Part shown: positions 34,455 to 46,670 of the stretch, in pieces
How the letters are laid out: every line of letters begins with the position of its first letter
Position numbering within the stretch: the stretch's first letter is position 1
NCBI GenBank assembly: GCA_000697355.1
Contig: JNEN01000779.1
Span: 1-64,000, forward strand
DNA: 64,000 nucleotides
Source of the DNA: Syncephalastrum monosporum B8922
Lineage: Eukaryota; Mucoromycota; Mucoromycetes; Mucorales; Syncephalastraceae
Direction: 5' to 3'
Position numbers and translations under genes: made by a program
Notes under the pieces: generated by a model
Seen by the model: the letters and a program-made list of their open reading frames with translations, nothing else
What the model was told of the DNA's origin: nothing
Database searches by the model: none

Positions 34455-36672
34455 CCTTTGCTTTTTTGAAAGAGTGGATTAGAAAAGCAAAATGCGGGAT
34501 ACGAGCTCGACCCAATCACATTTTGACGTCACGTATGCCTTGAAAATTCACAGCGCGTCGTCAAATCATCGCTGCCGTTTGTGCTTCAACGCCATTGTTT
34601 CCCTTTTATTTTATGTTAAGAAAATAGGGTATAGGTATCATATGTAATAACTCAAGTACACTATTATGTGAACTTAGAAGCACCCTGACATGCGAAGTGC
34701 GACACTCAATGAAGACTCACCTTGCACCAGGCAGTTGTTGTCACACCACTTTCCTTTTTCCATCTCAGTGCTTGTCACTAGCAGCTTCTTATACGTCCTT
34801 ATCATGTAAGGAGCGGATTCTAATTGATGCAACATCACATTTGTGCATAGAAATACTTGGCCCGTGAGGTCCATGATACCACCGTCTGTTACGTCCAATA
34901 AAACATACACCGTGGCCATAATATAGATCAGTAGGAGCACCTACTCATTTCGATATCGCTTGGTGTTGTATGAAAATAGCTCCCTTCCAAAGTACCTCCC
35001 GAGGCGCGTGTACTGTATTAATGAGTCGACAGCCATTTAACAATCCTAATACGGTGGACCGTATGCTATTTTTCTCGGTAAGTAGCCCTCTTTGCCATTA
35101 TAGGTACCGAGCTTGACTTATGTTATAGGACCCACAGCCTACGTACCTCTACGTATATTTTGTTATCAGTGAACATTGCAATTTTTGTAGACCAGTCATC
35201 AAAACGGTGATGAACGGAACCTGAATCGATGGCGGGTGCGGTTTTTGGGGGGAAGCTAGATGAATATAATGGTGAACAGATGCAAGATATGACATGAAAT
35301 ATGTACGGGTTGTCTAGCAAAAGATAATTTGCAGGGCACCTGCATGACTCACTTGTGTGCCTGTTTGTATATATGCAATAGATACACATGAGTCCAGATA
35401 ATGTTTACTCTACTTTACAGGATCTTTAATTTCCCTTTTGCCAGGTATCTGCGCAATGTCTTTCGAGGCATATTCAAAGATGAAAGTCACTAGACGGTGG
35501 ATACAATGCCGCATCTCTGCCTTGTATGAAAAGTATACGAGGGAGGGCAAACACGATTGAAGGGTGCAAAAAGAAAATAGAAGAAACTTTTCGAACGTGC
35601 ATTTTTGTGTTAATCCCTCCAGAAAACAGAAACGCGAATATACTTTTTCATTTATCCCTGTCCTCGGGTTCCGGCGAGCCATCAGCGAGGCTCCCATTGT
35701 CTCGAAAACTTCGTGCTGGACCTCGAATTATCGACTGAGCGAGTCATCAACTGATCGAGTCATTTCAACCGAGGCGTCAAAAAATGACGCCGAGAAAAGA
35801 ATTAGGAAAACCACCACGGCCGAGAAATTGGGGTATGTAAAGTACACAAAGAGACGTGTCACAGTGAACTGCAGGACGGATCGTTGGCACTGCGCGACCG
35901 AAACACCGAGATCGAAGAGAATGGTGAAAAGGTGGGGGCAGCAGACGGGGCGATCAATGAAGGGGAATGGGGCCGGTTGGAGGGGTTAATTTTCATGTCC
36001 CCTTCCTTCTCCCTCTCCCTTTCCCTCTATTTCTCTCTCTTCTTCCGTGCGTGTGGTCTGCGCACACCCGGACATACAAGTTGGCGTATGGTAAAGCACT
36101 TGGGCAGCCCCTTTGAAATGAAGGGAACGCGTCCCTGTTTTGTTTTCTTGGGGGATGTTGCTTGCCTACACATTCCTAAAAAGCGTTGGTCTGATTTCGA
36201 AGACCTATGACCCAGGCAAGAAAAAATATGACAGAATGATGGCAGTCAAATAGATCGACAACCATAAGGAAAAAGGGGGGCAGAAATGCTCTCTGCTGTA
36301 GCATTCGACAGTGAAGATGATTCAGTTTGTGTTTTCTTTTAGTTCAGCACTACAGAATAGTGCCTATTCCCGAGGATAAGATGTTGAATGTGAGTGAGTA
36401 TATCTATGCCGGAAAATCGCTCGCAGCATTGCATCAGATGCTCGGAATCCACGCCGACGATACATCATTGCTGTCCGTAAACCATAATTTTTTCGGCCGG
36501 GCACCCCACTTTAATCTTTGTCCTTCTTGTATGGACTCGATGAAGCAGAGACTTCATCAACCCATCCCTGATAAAGGGTATTCCACTCTCTTCTGTCTTC
36601 TTTTTTTGAGCGAGACCACTGAGCAAGCGAAGTAAAGTATCCTCATGCTTCTGAATTATCTTTTGTATTTTC

Positions 36673-36677
<5 letters not shown>

Positions 36678-36706
<29 letters not shown>
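36678..36706 (+). repeat. 29-bp A homopolymer
   Basis: Uninterrupted run of A directly after TTTTCACAGC. It could be a poly(A) tail of a retroposed fragment or a simple slippage tract; no target-site duplication was recognised. Confidence 0.85.
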
Positions 36707-38220
36707 CAAGCATGGACCCGGACTTTTAAAACGGCGTGTACTCTTTTATTTCTGTCATGGCGAACTCATGAGGATGCGCGTCGATCATCACTCAAAAAGA
36801 AAAAATGGGGGGAGTTCCTTTCTTACGCGCGCACTATTTGGTGTGGACTCGCGTCATGATAGCAAAAAAAATTTTTTTAATCGTCTCTCAGCTCTCCTTG
36901 CCTGGTGGAAAGTGTAGCAAACATGCGCGCGGCATCCAACATGCGGTGCTCACTTCTTTTCGCGCGTTTGATTCCCCCCGTGCTTTCGGGTTGGACGAAA
37001 ACGTTTCTGTCATGCCACTCGCACCCCCTTCAAGGCATTAGCTCCTGGAGGATCGAGAACTCCTTGTTTCTCCCTCGAGACGTGGATGGAGCTATGTGAC
37101 TATATACGTGTCTATGTATACCTGTGCATTTTCTCTTCTAGAGTCGGTCCCGGCCGCCGTTTCGACGGTTTATTCTGTGCGCGAAAAATAGACCGGGAAA
37201 CACAAAAAAACAGACAAGATTTCCCGAGAATGATGATCTGTGAAAAGCCAGACTTGAGCGAGGCAAAGATTATAAAAATAAAAAAATAAAAGACACCGGG
37301 CAAAGGGGGGAGGTGGGGGAGGACGGGCGAGACGAGACGAGGATGACGCGCCCATTTGACCGCCAAAAATAATTATGGATGCACGACAGGGCACATCAGG
37401 TACCGAGAATAAGGAGTTTTTTACTTTTTGTTCACCTGCTGCCGCATTGCGCTCGAGCCAGCATTTTTGTTTTGATTGGGCCATTTCGCGTGTTCGTTGA
37501 TTCATCTCGCTTTCTTTGCGGGAGCCGGTTCCGGTGATCTCGCAAAAAAATGAAAATGGGGTTTCACCGCCCACTTTTCAACGCATAGTGCATTCTCGAC
37601 AAAAAAAAAAAAAAAAAAAAGAAAAATGGTGGAGAGAGGCCAAGTGACACGTAAAGAATTTCTTTGTCTTTTTTTTTTTCATGTTGCCCCTCCGGCACGC
37701 ATGCACACACAAAAAGGGCTTCAGCTGCAAAAAAAAAAAAAAAAAAAAAACTTGGCTGCGTAAACAAATAAAGTCAATTAAGGCATTTTCGTCACGGGAC
37801 GCATCGACCAGACAAGAGAGCACACGCACAACAAAAAAAACGGAGCCATGAGGGGGTGAATGGTTTATTGAGGGGGTGGTTTCTCGACCAAACCAAGACG
37901 TGCATGCAAAAAAATAGAAGTGAACTCATGAATTTTGCCACCCAATCGAAAAATAACGACAACAGAAGATGATAGACTGTGTAGACGACAAGGATGAATG
38001 AGGCACGTAGAAATCTTCGAGCTGGGCGAAAAGGACGAAAGAGGGGCTTGGTTTCGTCTGTGACAACATTCTCGCGAGCATAGCATATATTGCATTTTTC
38101 GTGTCGATTTGAGTTGCACCCCCAAAATGAGCAACCCCCAAATAATGATTGGCCCAAGAGGACAAGAGAAAGAAAAGAGACGGTATTGTGCACGCACACG
38201 CGTTCGAGTGCAAAGGGCCA

Positions 38221-38227
38221 TATAAAA
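38221..38227 (+). promoter_or_regulatory. TATA box of the APSES gene
   Basis: TATAAAA about 160 bp before the ATG at 38384, followed by a nearly unbroken pyrimidine tract (about 38255-38370). This TATA plus CT-tract layout is common for strongly expressed fungal genes. Confidence 0.6.
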
Positions 38228-38383
38228 GGATTTTGCCTCCGGACAAGGCGGTAACCTTGTTCTTTCACCTCTTCTTTCTTCTTCACTTCTACTTTTACTT
38301 CCACTTTTCTTTCTTCCCTTTTCTTCTCGTCCTATTCTCTTATTCTTTTCTCTCTCCTTGTTTTCTTCTCTTAAACAAGAAGA

Positions 38384-39900
38384 ATGGAGCCTACACCCAC
38401 ACCCACATCCATGTCTACACTTTCTTTCAGCATGTCGGATTCGTATCTATCTGATCAGCACTCACCCGCCAGTGACTTTTGCCCCTCAGGCTCGTCCTCG
38501 GTGTCAACGAGTTTGACCGCAACTGAGCCGGAGCTCACGCCTACACCCAGCCATGATATGGATATATGCATTGGCAAGCTCAATATGAAGCGCTCGCCCA
38601 CCGAAAGTGATGACAGCCCCAAGTACCGACCTTTTGTTCTGCCTGATCCTGAGCCGAATCCGGAGATCACTTGCAGTGTCTACTCTACCTCGCTGGATCC
38701 ACGGGGCTATCTGCCAGGTACAAAGCAACAAAAAAAGTTGGGGGGAGGGCAGCCAGAACAAAATTCATTGTTCTAACGCGCACCGTTATAACTGAAATAG
38801 TGTATGAATACAAGATACGTGGACAAACCATCATGTGGGATCGCGACAATGGCTATGTGCATTTCACTGGCATCTGGAAGGCGCTGGGCAACAACAAGAG
38901 CGAGATCGTGAAAATGGTCGATGGCAACCCAAACATCCCGGTGCATAAAATCCGCGGCGGCTTCCTCCATATTCAAGGCACTTGGATGCCGTACGAGCTC
39001 GCCAAGACACTCTGCCGCCGCACTGCGTTCAGCATCCGACACGAGCTGCGCGTCATGTTTGGAAACGACTTTGCAGAGGAAGCGCTCGCACCGGGCCACC
39101 CCGAGTACGGCTGCTTGCTGCTGAATCCAAACGCCCCTCAACGTGGCAACAATGCGCGTCGGACCAGTGTGCCGCACCGTTCCCGTGCCCACCCTTATCA
39201 GCACCCGGAAAATCATCACCACCAGCAATCACAACAGCAACCATCGCAGCAGCAACAGCAGCAGCAGCGCCGCCGTGCCTCAGGCCCACCTGCCATTCAA
39301 ACAAAGCACGTCCGCCGGCCTCGCCGCAGCAACATAAAGTCAGTCTCGCGAAATACGAAGCACGCGAGCCTCGATGCCAACGCGAGCATGTCCGTCTCAT
39401 CCTTGCTGCGCTCGCCTTCGGGCTCACCGTCGCCCTCGCCGGTGACACCTGCCTCACCCGCACCCACGCTCCACGTCGTCCAGACCGCAGGATCGTGTGG
39501 TGCGTTCCGTAACCCCCACCAGGAGCACACCTACCGCGCGTACTACGACCCGCTGCCGGCTGCAACGACGGCGTGGATCGCCGCCTCGCTGATGGCCCCG
39601 CAGAAGCACCCGCACCACAGCAGTCATCATCATGCTGCAGGTGGCCCTGAACTCGCGCCACTCTCCCCCTCGTCTCCCAACTCGGCAGCGACCACCACCC
39701 TTCCGGGCCTGCCCTCACTCACCTCGCGCGTCAACCCTTCGCCATTCGAACCGACGCCATACACCCATGAAATCATTCAGACCATTCGCGCAACTGTGCT
39801 CTTGCAGTACCTCAACGCTTCCTCCTCCAGCGACCATCACCAACTGCCTACGCGGGTCCAGGTCGATGATGAACTCGAATTTGCCGTCGTCTGGTGCTGA
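38384..39900 (+). CDS. APSES/KilA-N-type transcription factor (Xbp1-like)
   Basis: Exons 38384-38717 and 38801-39900 give 477 residues. After a Ser/Thr/Pro-rich N-terminus, residues about 111-230 form a KilA-N/APSES DNA-binding domain: VYEYKIRGQTIMWDRDNGYV, FTGIWKALGNNKSEIVKM, IRGGFLHIQGTWMPYELA and TLCRRTAFSIRHELRVMFG. The strand-helix-helix order (DNGYVHFTG, then GTWMPYELAKTLC) is that of Swi4/Mbp1, StuA and Xbp1 proteins; the wording is closest to Xbp1-like members. His/Gln tracts and basic RRPRRSNIK follow, then low-complexity Ser/Pro sequence. No ankyrin repeats, so it is not a Swi4/Swi6-type cell-cycle factor. A nuclear regulator of development or stress is the inference. The frame from 38671 across the intron is an artefact of read-through. 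Confidence 0.9.
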
Positions 39901-40338
39901 ACCTTCTTTTTTCTTTCTTTTCTCATGGATTGTGTCTCCAATTTTCTTTTTTCGCCAATCCACTCCTGCCTTCTTTCCTAAAAGAGCTGGTGTTCGCCAC
40001 GCTTTTGTTTATAATCTTGTACCCCTCCTTTTTTTTATCAGCCCCTTTCCGATCGCATTCCGAACATCACCTCCTCCACTTCCGCCCTGAATCAAAAGCT
40101 CGAGGACTGGTTTCTCGGCTTTGTCTAAACGCTTGCTACCACCATTACTACCACCTTGTATATACTAGTCTTTACTTGCACATATTCTCTTGTACAATCC
40201 TTTTGCACATAATTTTCACGATTGTACTCTTGCACATACACACAAAATCTATAATACAATCTTCCGGACTAGTCATAAAAATGAGTTACTATTGTTACCT
40301 GTCGAAAAAATATAAATACAGCTGTTCATCCCGATACG
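39901..40338. other. Intergenic between convergent genes
   Basis: 3' flanks of the APSES gene and of DET1. No gene seen. Confidence 0.6.
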
Positions 40339-42722
40339 CTACTGTTTGTTTCTATACAAGTGGAAGTTTGTCACCCAAAGTCCTCTTGACCTGTCGTGCA
40401 GGATGCTTATGATGAATGGCTGAACCGGATGAGGTATAAATCGTACATAACGCCTGCAAGTGACACGTGAGCCACGGCAGTAGTAAACAAAGGGAAGGCA
40501 TCAATTAAGCGGATAAGTCCTACTTGCCTTTGTGAATCATTTCTTTCTTGCTCACAAACATTGGTGTTGATCATGAACGCAAGTCGTCCATTCTCTCGGG
40601 AATAAAAGTTCACGATGCCATCATCCCTCACTCTCATTCTATCCACTTGCCTGAGTCCTTGGGGAGTAGTATTTTTTTTTTTTTTTGTAGCTTACGCTTT
40701 CATGAGGGAATGCAGCTGCCTTCCATAATAGTAATTTGACAAATCAAAGTAGGGTCCGGGCAACATGATTTGCGGAGGCACCGGAAAGAAGCTCGCAACC
40801 GAGTGGCCCAGGAACCTGGGCGAAGCACTGGAATATGTAAATATCCCATATCAAAAAATTTTTTTCATGGGACCCACCCTTCAAAGTTGATCTGGAACGC
40901 ATGATGACAATGCTCTGCCGTGCGCGAAGCAGCCTCCGATCGAAACAGTCTGCTTGCGGTAGGATGAAGAAAACCTGATGTATAGTTTGTTTTGGACATG
41001 GCCCGCCACAGCACGTCGCCGTCTGTGTCATCAAACAGTGTCTCGATTTTCCCCTGAGGAAGGTGGACAATGGCAAATAGTATAAATGTCTTGCGAACGG
41101 GTTGAGTAACTATTCACATGCTACAGTCAGCCGCTTACTGATGGACCGACGGATAAAATATCGTGCTTGGGGGCCATTTTGATCAACAATCTCTTCGGGT
41201 CAAGGAGTTGTGTACGCCATACGACGAGAGATTCATATACAAGGTAGTCCCGATGATACATAGCCATTGATAATCCCCTTTTAAAGTAATATGTAAGCTA
41301 TCACTTCTATGTGTATATAAACTTCTGTTGACACTGGTTACGTACCCATCATCTTTCTTTTTCGCAACCTTGAGTAATGTACTCAAGAGATGTTGTTTCC
41401 AAGGACTCATGAAGCCTCCTTGGCATCTCTATAACACAGTCATGATCCAAAACATGTATGCTACTTTTCTTTACATACATTCTCAGCATAGGCATGATAA
41501 TCAGCACCTAGATCAAGCTCAAGGCCGGTCTGGAACTGAGATGTCTATTGTTCAGTTATCAACAACGTAGTAATGGCAACTGCTACATGTAATCTTACCT
41601 TGCTACCGAGGTTATTGCTATCGTTCCTACGACTGGAACCCGATAGCTGGGTATGAGACGATTCTGTCTGTCCCCGAATGGACGATATCCGTGCTTCATC
41701 ATCCGGGTGTTCATGGAGCCCGATGGAAAAGAGCTTCTCAAACCGACAGCTGACACTTCCACCCCGTAGACATGTCTTTGTAACACTCAAAAATAGTGAA
41801 AACGTGCTGAGAGATTTATTCATTTACACTTACCCGAAGACGAAAGCCAACGACAAATTCGTATCCAAGAGAAACAATCGCCAGCAAATCGTTAAACTGA
41901 CTCACGCATACGTTCTCGAGTACCTCCAAGTAATCAGCGCCGAACTGCAGAGTATCACATAGCTAAACAGACAGAGCCCCATAATAGCAGTCAGTTATAA
42001 AGTTGTAGCCGTGAAGCAGAAGCTGTTGACATCTAACCTCGCCCGTTTTGATGTTGATAAGGTAGAACATGTAGTCGTGACAATGCCACACGTCAGCCAA
42101 GTCTTGAGACTGATCGCCGACGCGCCGCTCTGAAGCCAGGATCATCTGAATATCGTATATATTTCAGTGAATACGCGGAAAAAAATAGTCGCCCATCGCA
42201 GTCATCCTTGGCTCTTCTTTAACATAATGACATTCTTACATGGCTCGAGTCCTCCGTAAAGACACAGAAACGTCTCTCCAAGCGGTAGGGCATCGTATTA
42301 GTAGGCATCTTTTTCTCGTACACCAAACGAAAGCTCTCGCTGAATGCCGTCTGGTGGGCTGCGGGTGTGTTGTCAGTGACGTTCACTTCATCGCGAAAAG
42401 CATAGAGCCGGATAGCAAGTAGGTCTTCTGTGGCGGCAAGGAGATGCTTCACGAAAAGCGCAGCAACCGAAGGAAATGAACCTCCCATTTTCTTCTTACG
42501 CAGAGCCCTTCCATATGTACTTACTTGCCCGTCTGGAGAGAACCGGACGAGATATGTGTCGGACGGCATGACGACATTGTATACCGTACAGTTTGGAGCA
42601 ACACATGTAGCTATCTGCCGTGCCACTCTTGCCGAATGGGAGAGGCCCAGTGCACGTTGCTTGATCACCGAGGAGATGGTCTTTCGCTTGGAAGGCTTGA
42701 AGATGTTGCTATCCAACAACAT
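40339..42722 (-). CDS. DET1: DET1 (DE-ETIOLATED 1) homologue, CUL4-DDB1 ligase cofactor
   Basis: Eleven exons (42722-42525, 42446-42240, 42145-42038, 41962-41834, 41775-41599, 41428-41346, 41277-41139, 41089-40878, 40827-40696, 40650-40528, 40453-40339) give 540 residues, close to plant and animal DET1 (about 540-550). Matching landmarks run end to end: NVVMPSDTYLVRFSPDGQ, FSESFRLVYEKKM, FYLINIKTGE, FNDLLAIVSLG, SPWKQHLLSTLLKVAKKK, VYESLVVWRTQLLDPKRLLI, ASRLFRSEAASRTAEHC and the C-terminal RYVRFIPHPVQPFIISI, WVTNFHLYRNK. In plants and animals DET1 joins DDB1 and COP10/UBE2 to steer CUL4 ubiquitin ligases and the SAGA deubiquitinase module, in the nucleus. Intron 10 (40454-40527) uses a GC donor. 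Exon 5 boundaries are the least certain. It is head-to-head with VPS33. Confidence 0.9.
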
Positions 42723-43072
42723 GGTAAAAGTAGCGAAGCTACGAAAGAAGAATGACGGGTGAACTTGAGAAAATAAATCGGTATTGTCTTTTCATGCACG
42801 GACAACACTTGTAAGGCGTCATAATCCGCAGTACACCGTCTATTCACCGCTGATGGAAGGTAGCATGAATAAAACCATCATCTCTATGTACTAGATGGCC
42901 AGAAACTCAGAAATAGTCTATGGTATTCGATTCCTACGCGATTTACTGTGCTTTCACTGTACGTAGCTGGAGCAAGTGTACTTCAGTGCTTATGTGGAAT
43001 GTGGAGCACAAAAGGGTTTCCGCGTAAAAATTCGTGCCCCGCCAACTTTCACGACACCATTCCACTTGTTTC
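42723..43072. promoter_or_regulatory. Shared divergent promoter region of DET1 and VPS33
   Basis: 350 bp separate the two start codons, which point away from each other, so both promoters and leaders must lie here. I see no clear TATA box for either gene, as usual for housekeeping promoters. Confidence 0.5.
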
Positions 43073-45760
43073 ATGAGCAGTGCAGGCACCCATTTGGGCA
43101 ACACTCCCTTACATCTTGACAAGCTACGCGAAGTAGCCCGCAAGGAGCTGCCTCCATTGCTCGACTCGGTAGGCTCACGCGTGCTGTACTATGATTCGCC
43201 CGATTAATCACTTAGTAGGTCCGCGGCAAAAAAGGCCTTCTTCTCGATCCACAACTGACGGGTCCCTTCTCTCTTATTGCTGAATTCACACTCCTCAAGG
43301 TAAGCACACCTAGTTGTCTGTATCTTTACTGACGGGGCGGGGTAGGACCATGGTGTCGAGAAAATATACCACCTGGACTCGACTCCTATCGAGACAGACC
43401 TGTCGAACCTTATCTGCATATGTCGACCCAAGTTGCGGTACATGCGGTGGATAGCCGACCTTGTCAAGCGCACACAAGGCAAAACAGACCTGTCGCTGTT
43501 CTTTGTTCCCGAGCGCACACGCGTGTGTGAGCGTGTCTTGGAGGACGAAGGTGTGTTTGGCAGCATATCCATCGGCGACTATGCCATGGACTGGATCCCC
43601 CTCGAAGACGATCTGATTTCCATGGAACTGGATCCGGGCACTTGGAAAGAGATCTATCTGGTAAGTATCAGAGGAAAGAGATAGGTAGCCGTGTGCTGAT
43701 AACTATATACTATACATAAGGACGGTGATCACACATCCATATTTTATGCAGCACGGTCACTCATGAAACTGCAATCCATTTACGGCTTATTTCCCCGCAT
43801 TATTGGCAAAGGCGATGCGGCACGTGTAAGTCCAACCGTACTAGGCCCTTCATCCTACTTAACCTCTATTAGCAATTGGCAGACATGCTCTTGCGCATGC
43901 GGCGAGAGCAAGCCGTCGTGGACGAGGTCTCGAGCCACACAGCAGCACGCACACCCTCCCTCCTCAACAGTGTCTCGAACCATATTGACCAGTTCATCAT
44001 CATCGATCGCAATGTCGATGTCCTGACGCCTCTCTGCACCCAACTGACATATGAAGGCCTTATTGACGAAACGATCAAGATCCAACACTGTAAGGAATGA
44101 AACACGCCCATGGCATCGTGTTTATGCGTGTTGTAGGTTTTGTGGAACTCGACGCGAACCTGGTCAATCCGAGCCAGCCGCCCAACAGCAGTACGGTGCC
44201 CCCGCCTGCTAAAGGCCCAGGCAGCGGCGCGAACCCGACCACGCCTGCCACCTCGGGCAAAAAGAAGAAATACGTGCTCAATGCATCGGACAAACTGTTC
44301 ACTCAGCTGCGGGATCAGAACTTTGCTGTGGTGGGCGGAATGCTCAACAAGATTGCCAAGCGTATCAACGAGGACTATGAGGAACGTCATCATGCCAAGA
44401 CAGTCGCCCAGATACGCGACTTTGTCGGACGACTGGGCGAATTGCAGCAGGAACACCAGTCGCTCCGCATCCGTAAGCAAGCTCGCGGGGTTGAAACGAG
44501 GCATGGCACTCACACGCGTCTTTAGATACCGGCATTGCCGAACAGATCATGGAGTATACCATCACCGACGAGTTTAATCGCATACTGGAGGTGCAGCAAA
44601 GTGAGTGTCACGTGCATTTGAAACTTAAACTCTAAACAAACCTTGTGATAAGATGTCGTGGCTGGCATTGACGGCTCCAAAGAGCCAGACTACATCGAAG
44701 AGATGATTGATAAGCAAAAACCGCTTATCCAGGTCCTGCGGTTGCTCTGCCTAATGTCGTTCGCTCAAGGAGGCTTGAAACAAAAGATGTATGACCATTT
44801 TCGGAGAGAAATTGTGCAGGTAAGAATGAAAAGTTTAATCATGCTATGGGGACATGTGGATAAATCTCACGTCATCTACCATCATTAGACCTACGGTTAC
44901 GAACACATCGAGACCTTGCACCGCCTCGAGAAGCTTGGCCTGCTGACGAAGCGTACGACGTCGGCGCCTTCACGCAGCTCGTTTGCGCAAAGCCGGCGGT
45001 TGCTGCGACTGATTGTCGACGACGTGGATGAGTTCCATCCGAACGACATATCGTATGTATACTCGGGGTACGCTCCGCTCAGTGTGCGGCTTGTGCAGTG
45101 CGCTTTGCAGAAACTGTCGGGGATGGGAAGCATTAGCTCTGGACCGAGCGCAGCCAGTTTGTTCTCCTATGTCGGCGGTGGCGGCGGCGGTGGCGGAAAT
45201 ACAGCTGCTCAACGGTCACCGGTCATGGATCCCAGCACCAGTGGCGTGCACCCACAGCCGGGCGTATCGATCAGTAATGGTTGGCGCGGATCAGAGGAAG
45301 TCTTGAAGCAACTACCGGGCAAGTCGTTTGAAATCCAGCAAACGGTAGAATATGGCCCAGAGACAAATGCAGCGATGGCACGCGCAAAACGTAAGTAGTC
45401 CCCTTCTTTGTGACACCGCACCCACGCTTGGGCTGATACATCTTTTTTTTTTTGTTTTCTGCATCTTACCTTATCTTCAATTTTCTGTTTTTCTTCTATC
45501 AGGGCATGGTATGCAACATGGCAAGACGACGATCGTTTTCTTTTTGGGCGGATGCACCTTTACGGAGGTGTCCGCGATACGATTCCTGGCCCAGCATGAC
45601 GAAAGTGAGTTATATAAGGTTGTTGAAGAGTATTTTTATTGATGCGGAGATTATCACCCTCGCAGGTCGGGACTACCTTGTGGCTACTACTCAAATGATC
45701 AATGGCAATTCGTTCCTGGAACCTATTGTCAGTAATGTCGGGGCACAGGAGAGAAACTGA
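43073..45760 (+). CDS. VPS33: Vacuolar sorting protein VPS33 (Sec1/Munc18 family)
   Basis: Eleven exons (43073-43168, 43219-43299, 43346-43660, 43721-43825, 43873-44089, 44137-44472, 44526-44600, 44653-44819, 44889-45390, 45503-45604, 45666-45760) give 696 residues. Sec1-family landmarks: LLLDPQLTGPFSLIAEFTLL, KIYHLDSTPIETD, RPKLRYMRWIAD, the domain-3 sequence FIIIDRNVDVLTPLCTQLTY and the C-terminal TTIVFFLGGCTFTEVSAIRF. The loop at about residues 350-390 carries a Pro/Gly/Lys-rich insert. VPS33 is the SNARE-binding subunit of the HOPS and CORVET tethers on vacuole and endosome membranes. A glycine run (8 residues) and Ser-rich insert precede the last domain. All eleven junctions keep frame. 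Confidence 0.95.
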
Positions 45761-46029
45761 TTGCCTTTTTTAATATACTTGGATGGAAAAGAATGGGTTT
45801 TTTTTTCGAAAGTTTCGGCAAAATCAAGAACACCCCAAAGGGCAGTTTACCCCGCCAATCAGAAGACGAGAAGAAGGTCAACCAACTTATTCAAAGTCAG
45901 CTAAACCGGGCCAATTTTTTTCAGCTGCGTGTTTTTGGAAAGCCGAGCACATTTGCCCTTTATTCTCACTTTGCAACACACACAAAACACAACACAACAT
46001 ACTTTCTTATTTATTTTTTATACCGAAAG

Positions 46030-46638
46030 ATGGCACCGCTTGCCCTAAAGATCAAGGGCAACAAGTCCTTCTCGCCATTTGCGAATCTTGATTCGGAGGA
46101 GGATCTTTCCAAGACCTGGCGTGTGTGCACCAAGGTCAAGGACTCCCTGGAGAACGGCTCCCGATTGGAAAACCTGTCATGGCGTCTCTGGTTTAGGCAC
46201 CATTTGTTGACAGAACGGTCGAATGCTCCATTTCGCAAGCTCTCACGAAATGCCACGCGCCAGCTCGATCATCAGAACTCTAAATTGACGCCGCTTTCAA
46301 CGTCGACACCCCCAAAAAAGCAGACTCAGGACAGCAGTAGCAGTAGTCAGGGCAAGGGCAACGAAACAACCGAACAGCCTGCACAACCGCACTCTGACGC
46401 GGGTCTGGTACCGATAAAACAGCACCCCTCGATCCCCGTTCCTGCCGATATACAACACCATTCAGAGCCTGAGCAGCCACACCAGCAGCAACAACAGCAG
46501 CAACAGCAGCAGCAGCAACACGCAGCCCCACCTCAGCAACCACCACAGCAGCAGCAGCCACAGGCACAGGCACAGACCATGAACTGGATGTACACGAACG
46601 GAAATAATAGCGATAATGGCAATATGGTGCAACAGCAA

Positions 46639-46670
<32 letters not shown>

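Larger units (their letters stand above)
34455..38383. other. 3.9-kb non-coding region upstream of the APSES gene
   Basis: No supported gene. It contains the TAF4 5' flank, a cluster of bZIP-type half-sites near 35740-35790, a possible exon-like frame at 36348-36581, many homopolymer A/T runs (36678-36706, 37602-37620, 37669-37679, 37730-37750) and, at its right end, a TATA box and long pyrimidine tract. A 246-bp minus-strand frame at 34919-34674 has an ATG and a donor-like end but no recognisable product. Such a long region before a transcription-factor gene suggests a long regulatory or 5' untranslated region. Confidence 0.6.

Noticed and set aside
34674..34919. 82-codon minus-strand frame (MATVYVLLDVTDGG start)
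   Set aside because: Has an ATG and a GT at its end but no acceptor-linked continuation or recognisable product.
37560..37840. Short minus-strand frames rich in Phe/Lys
   Set aside because: Translations of A/T homopolymer runs.
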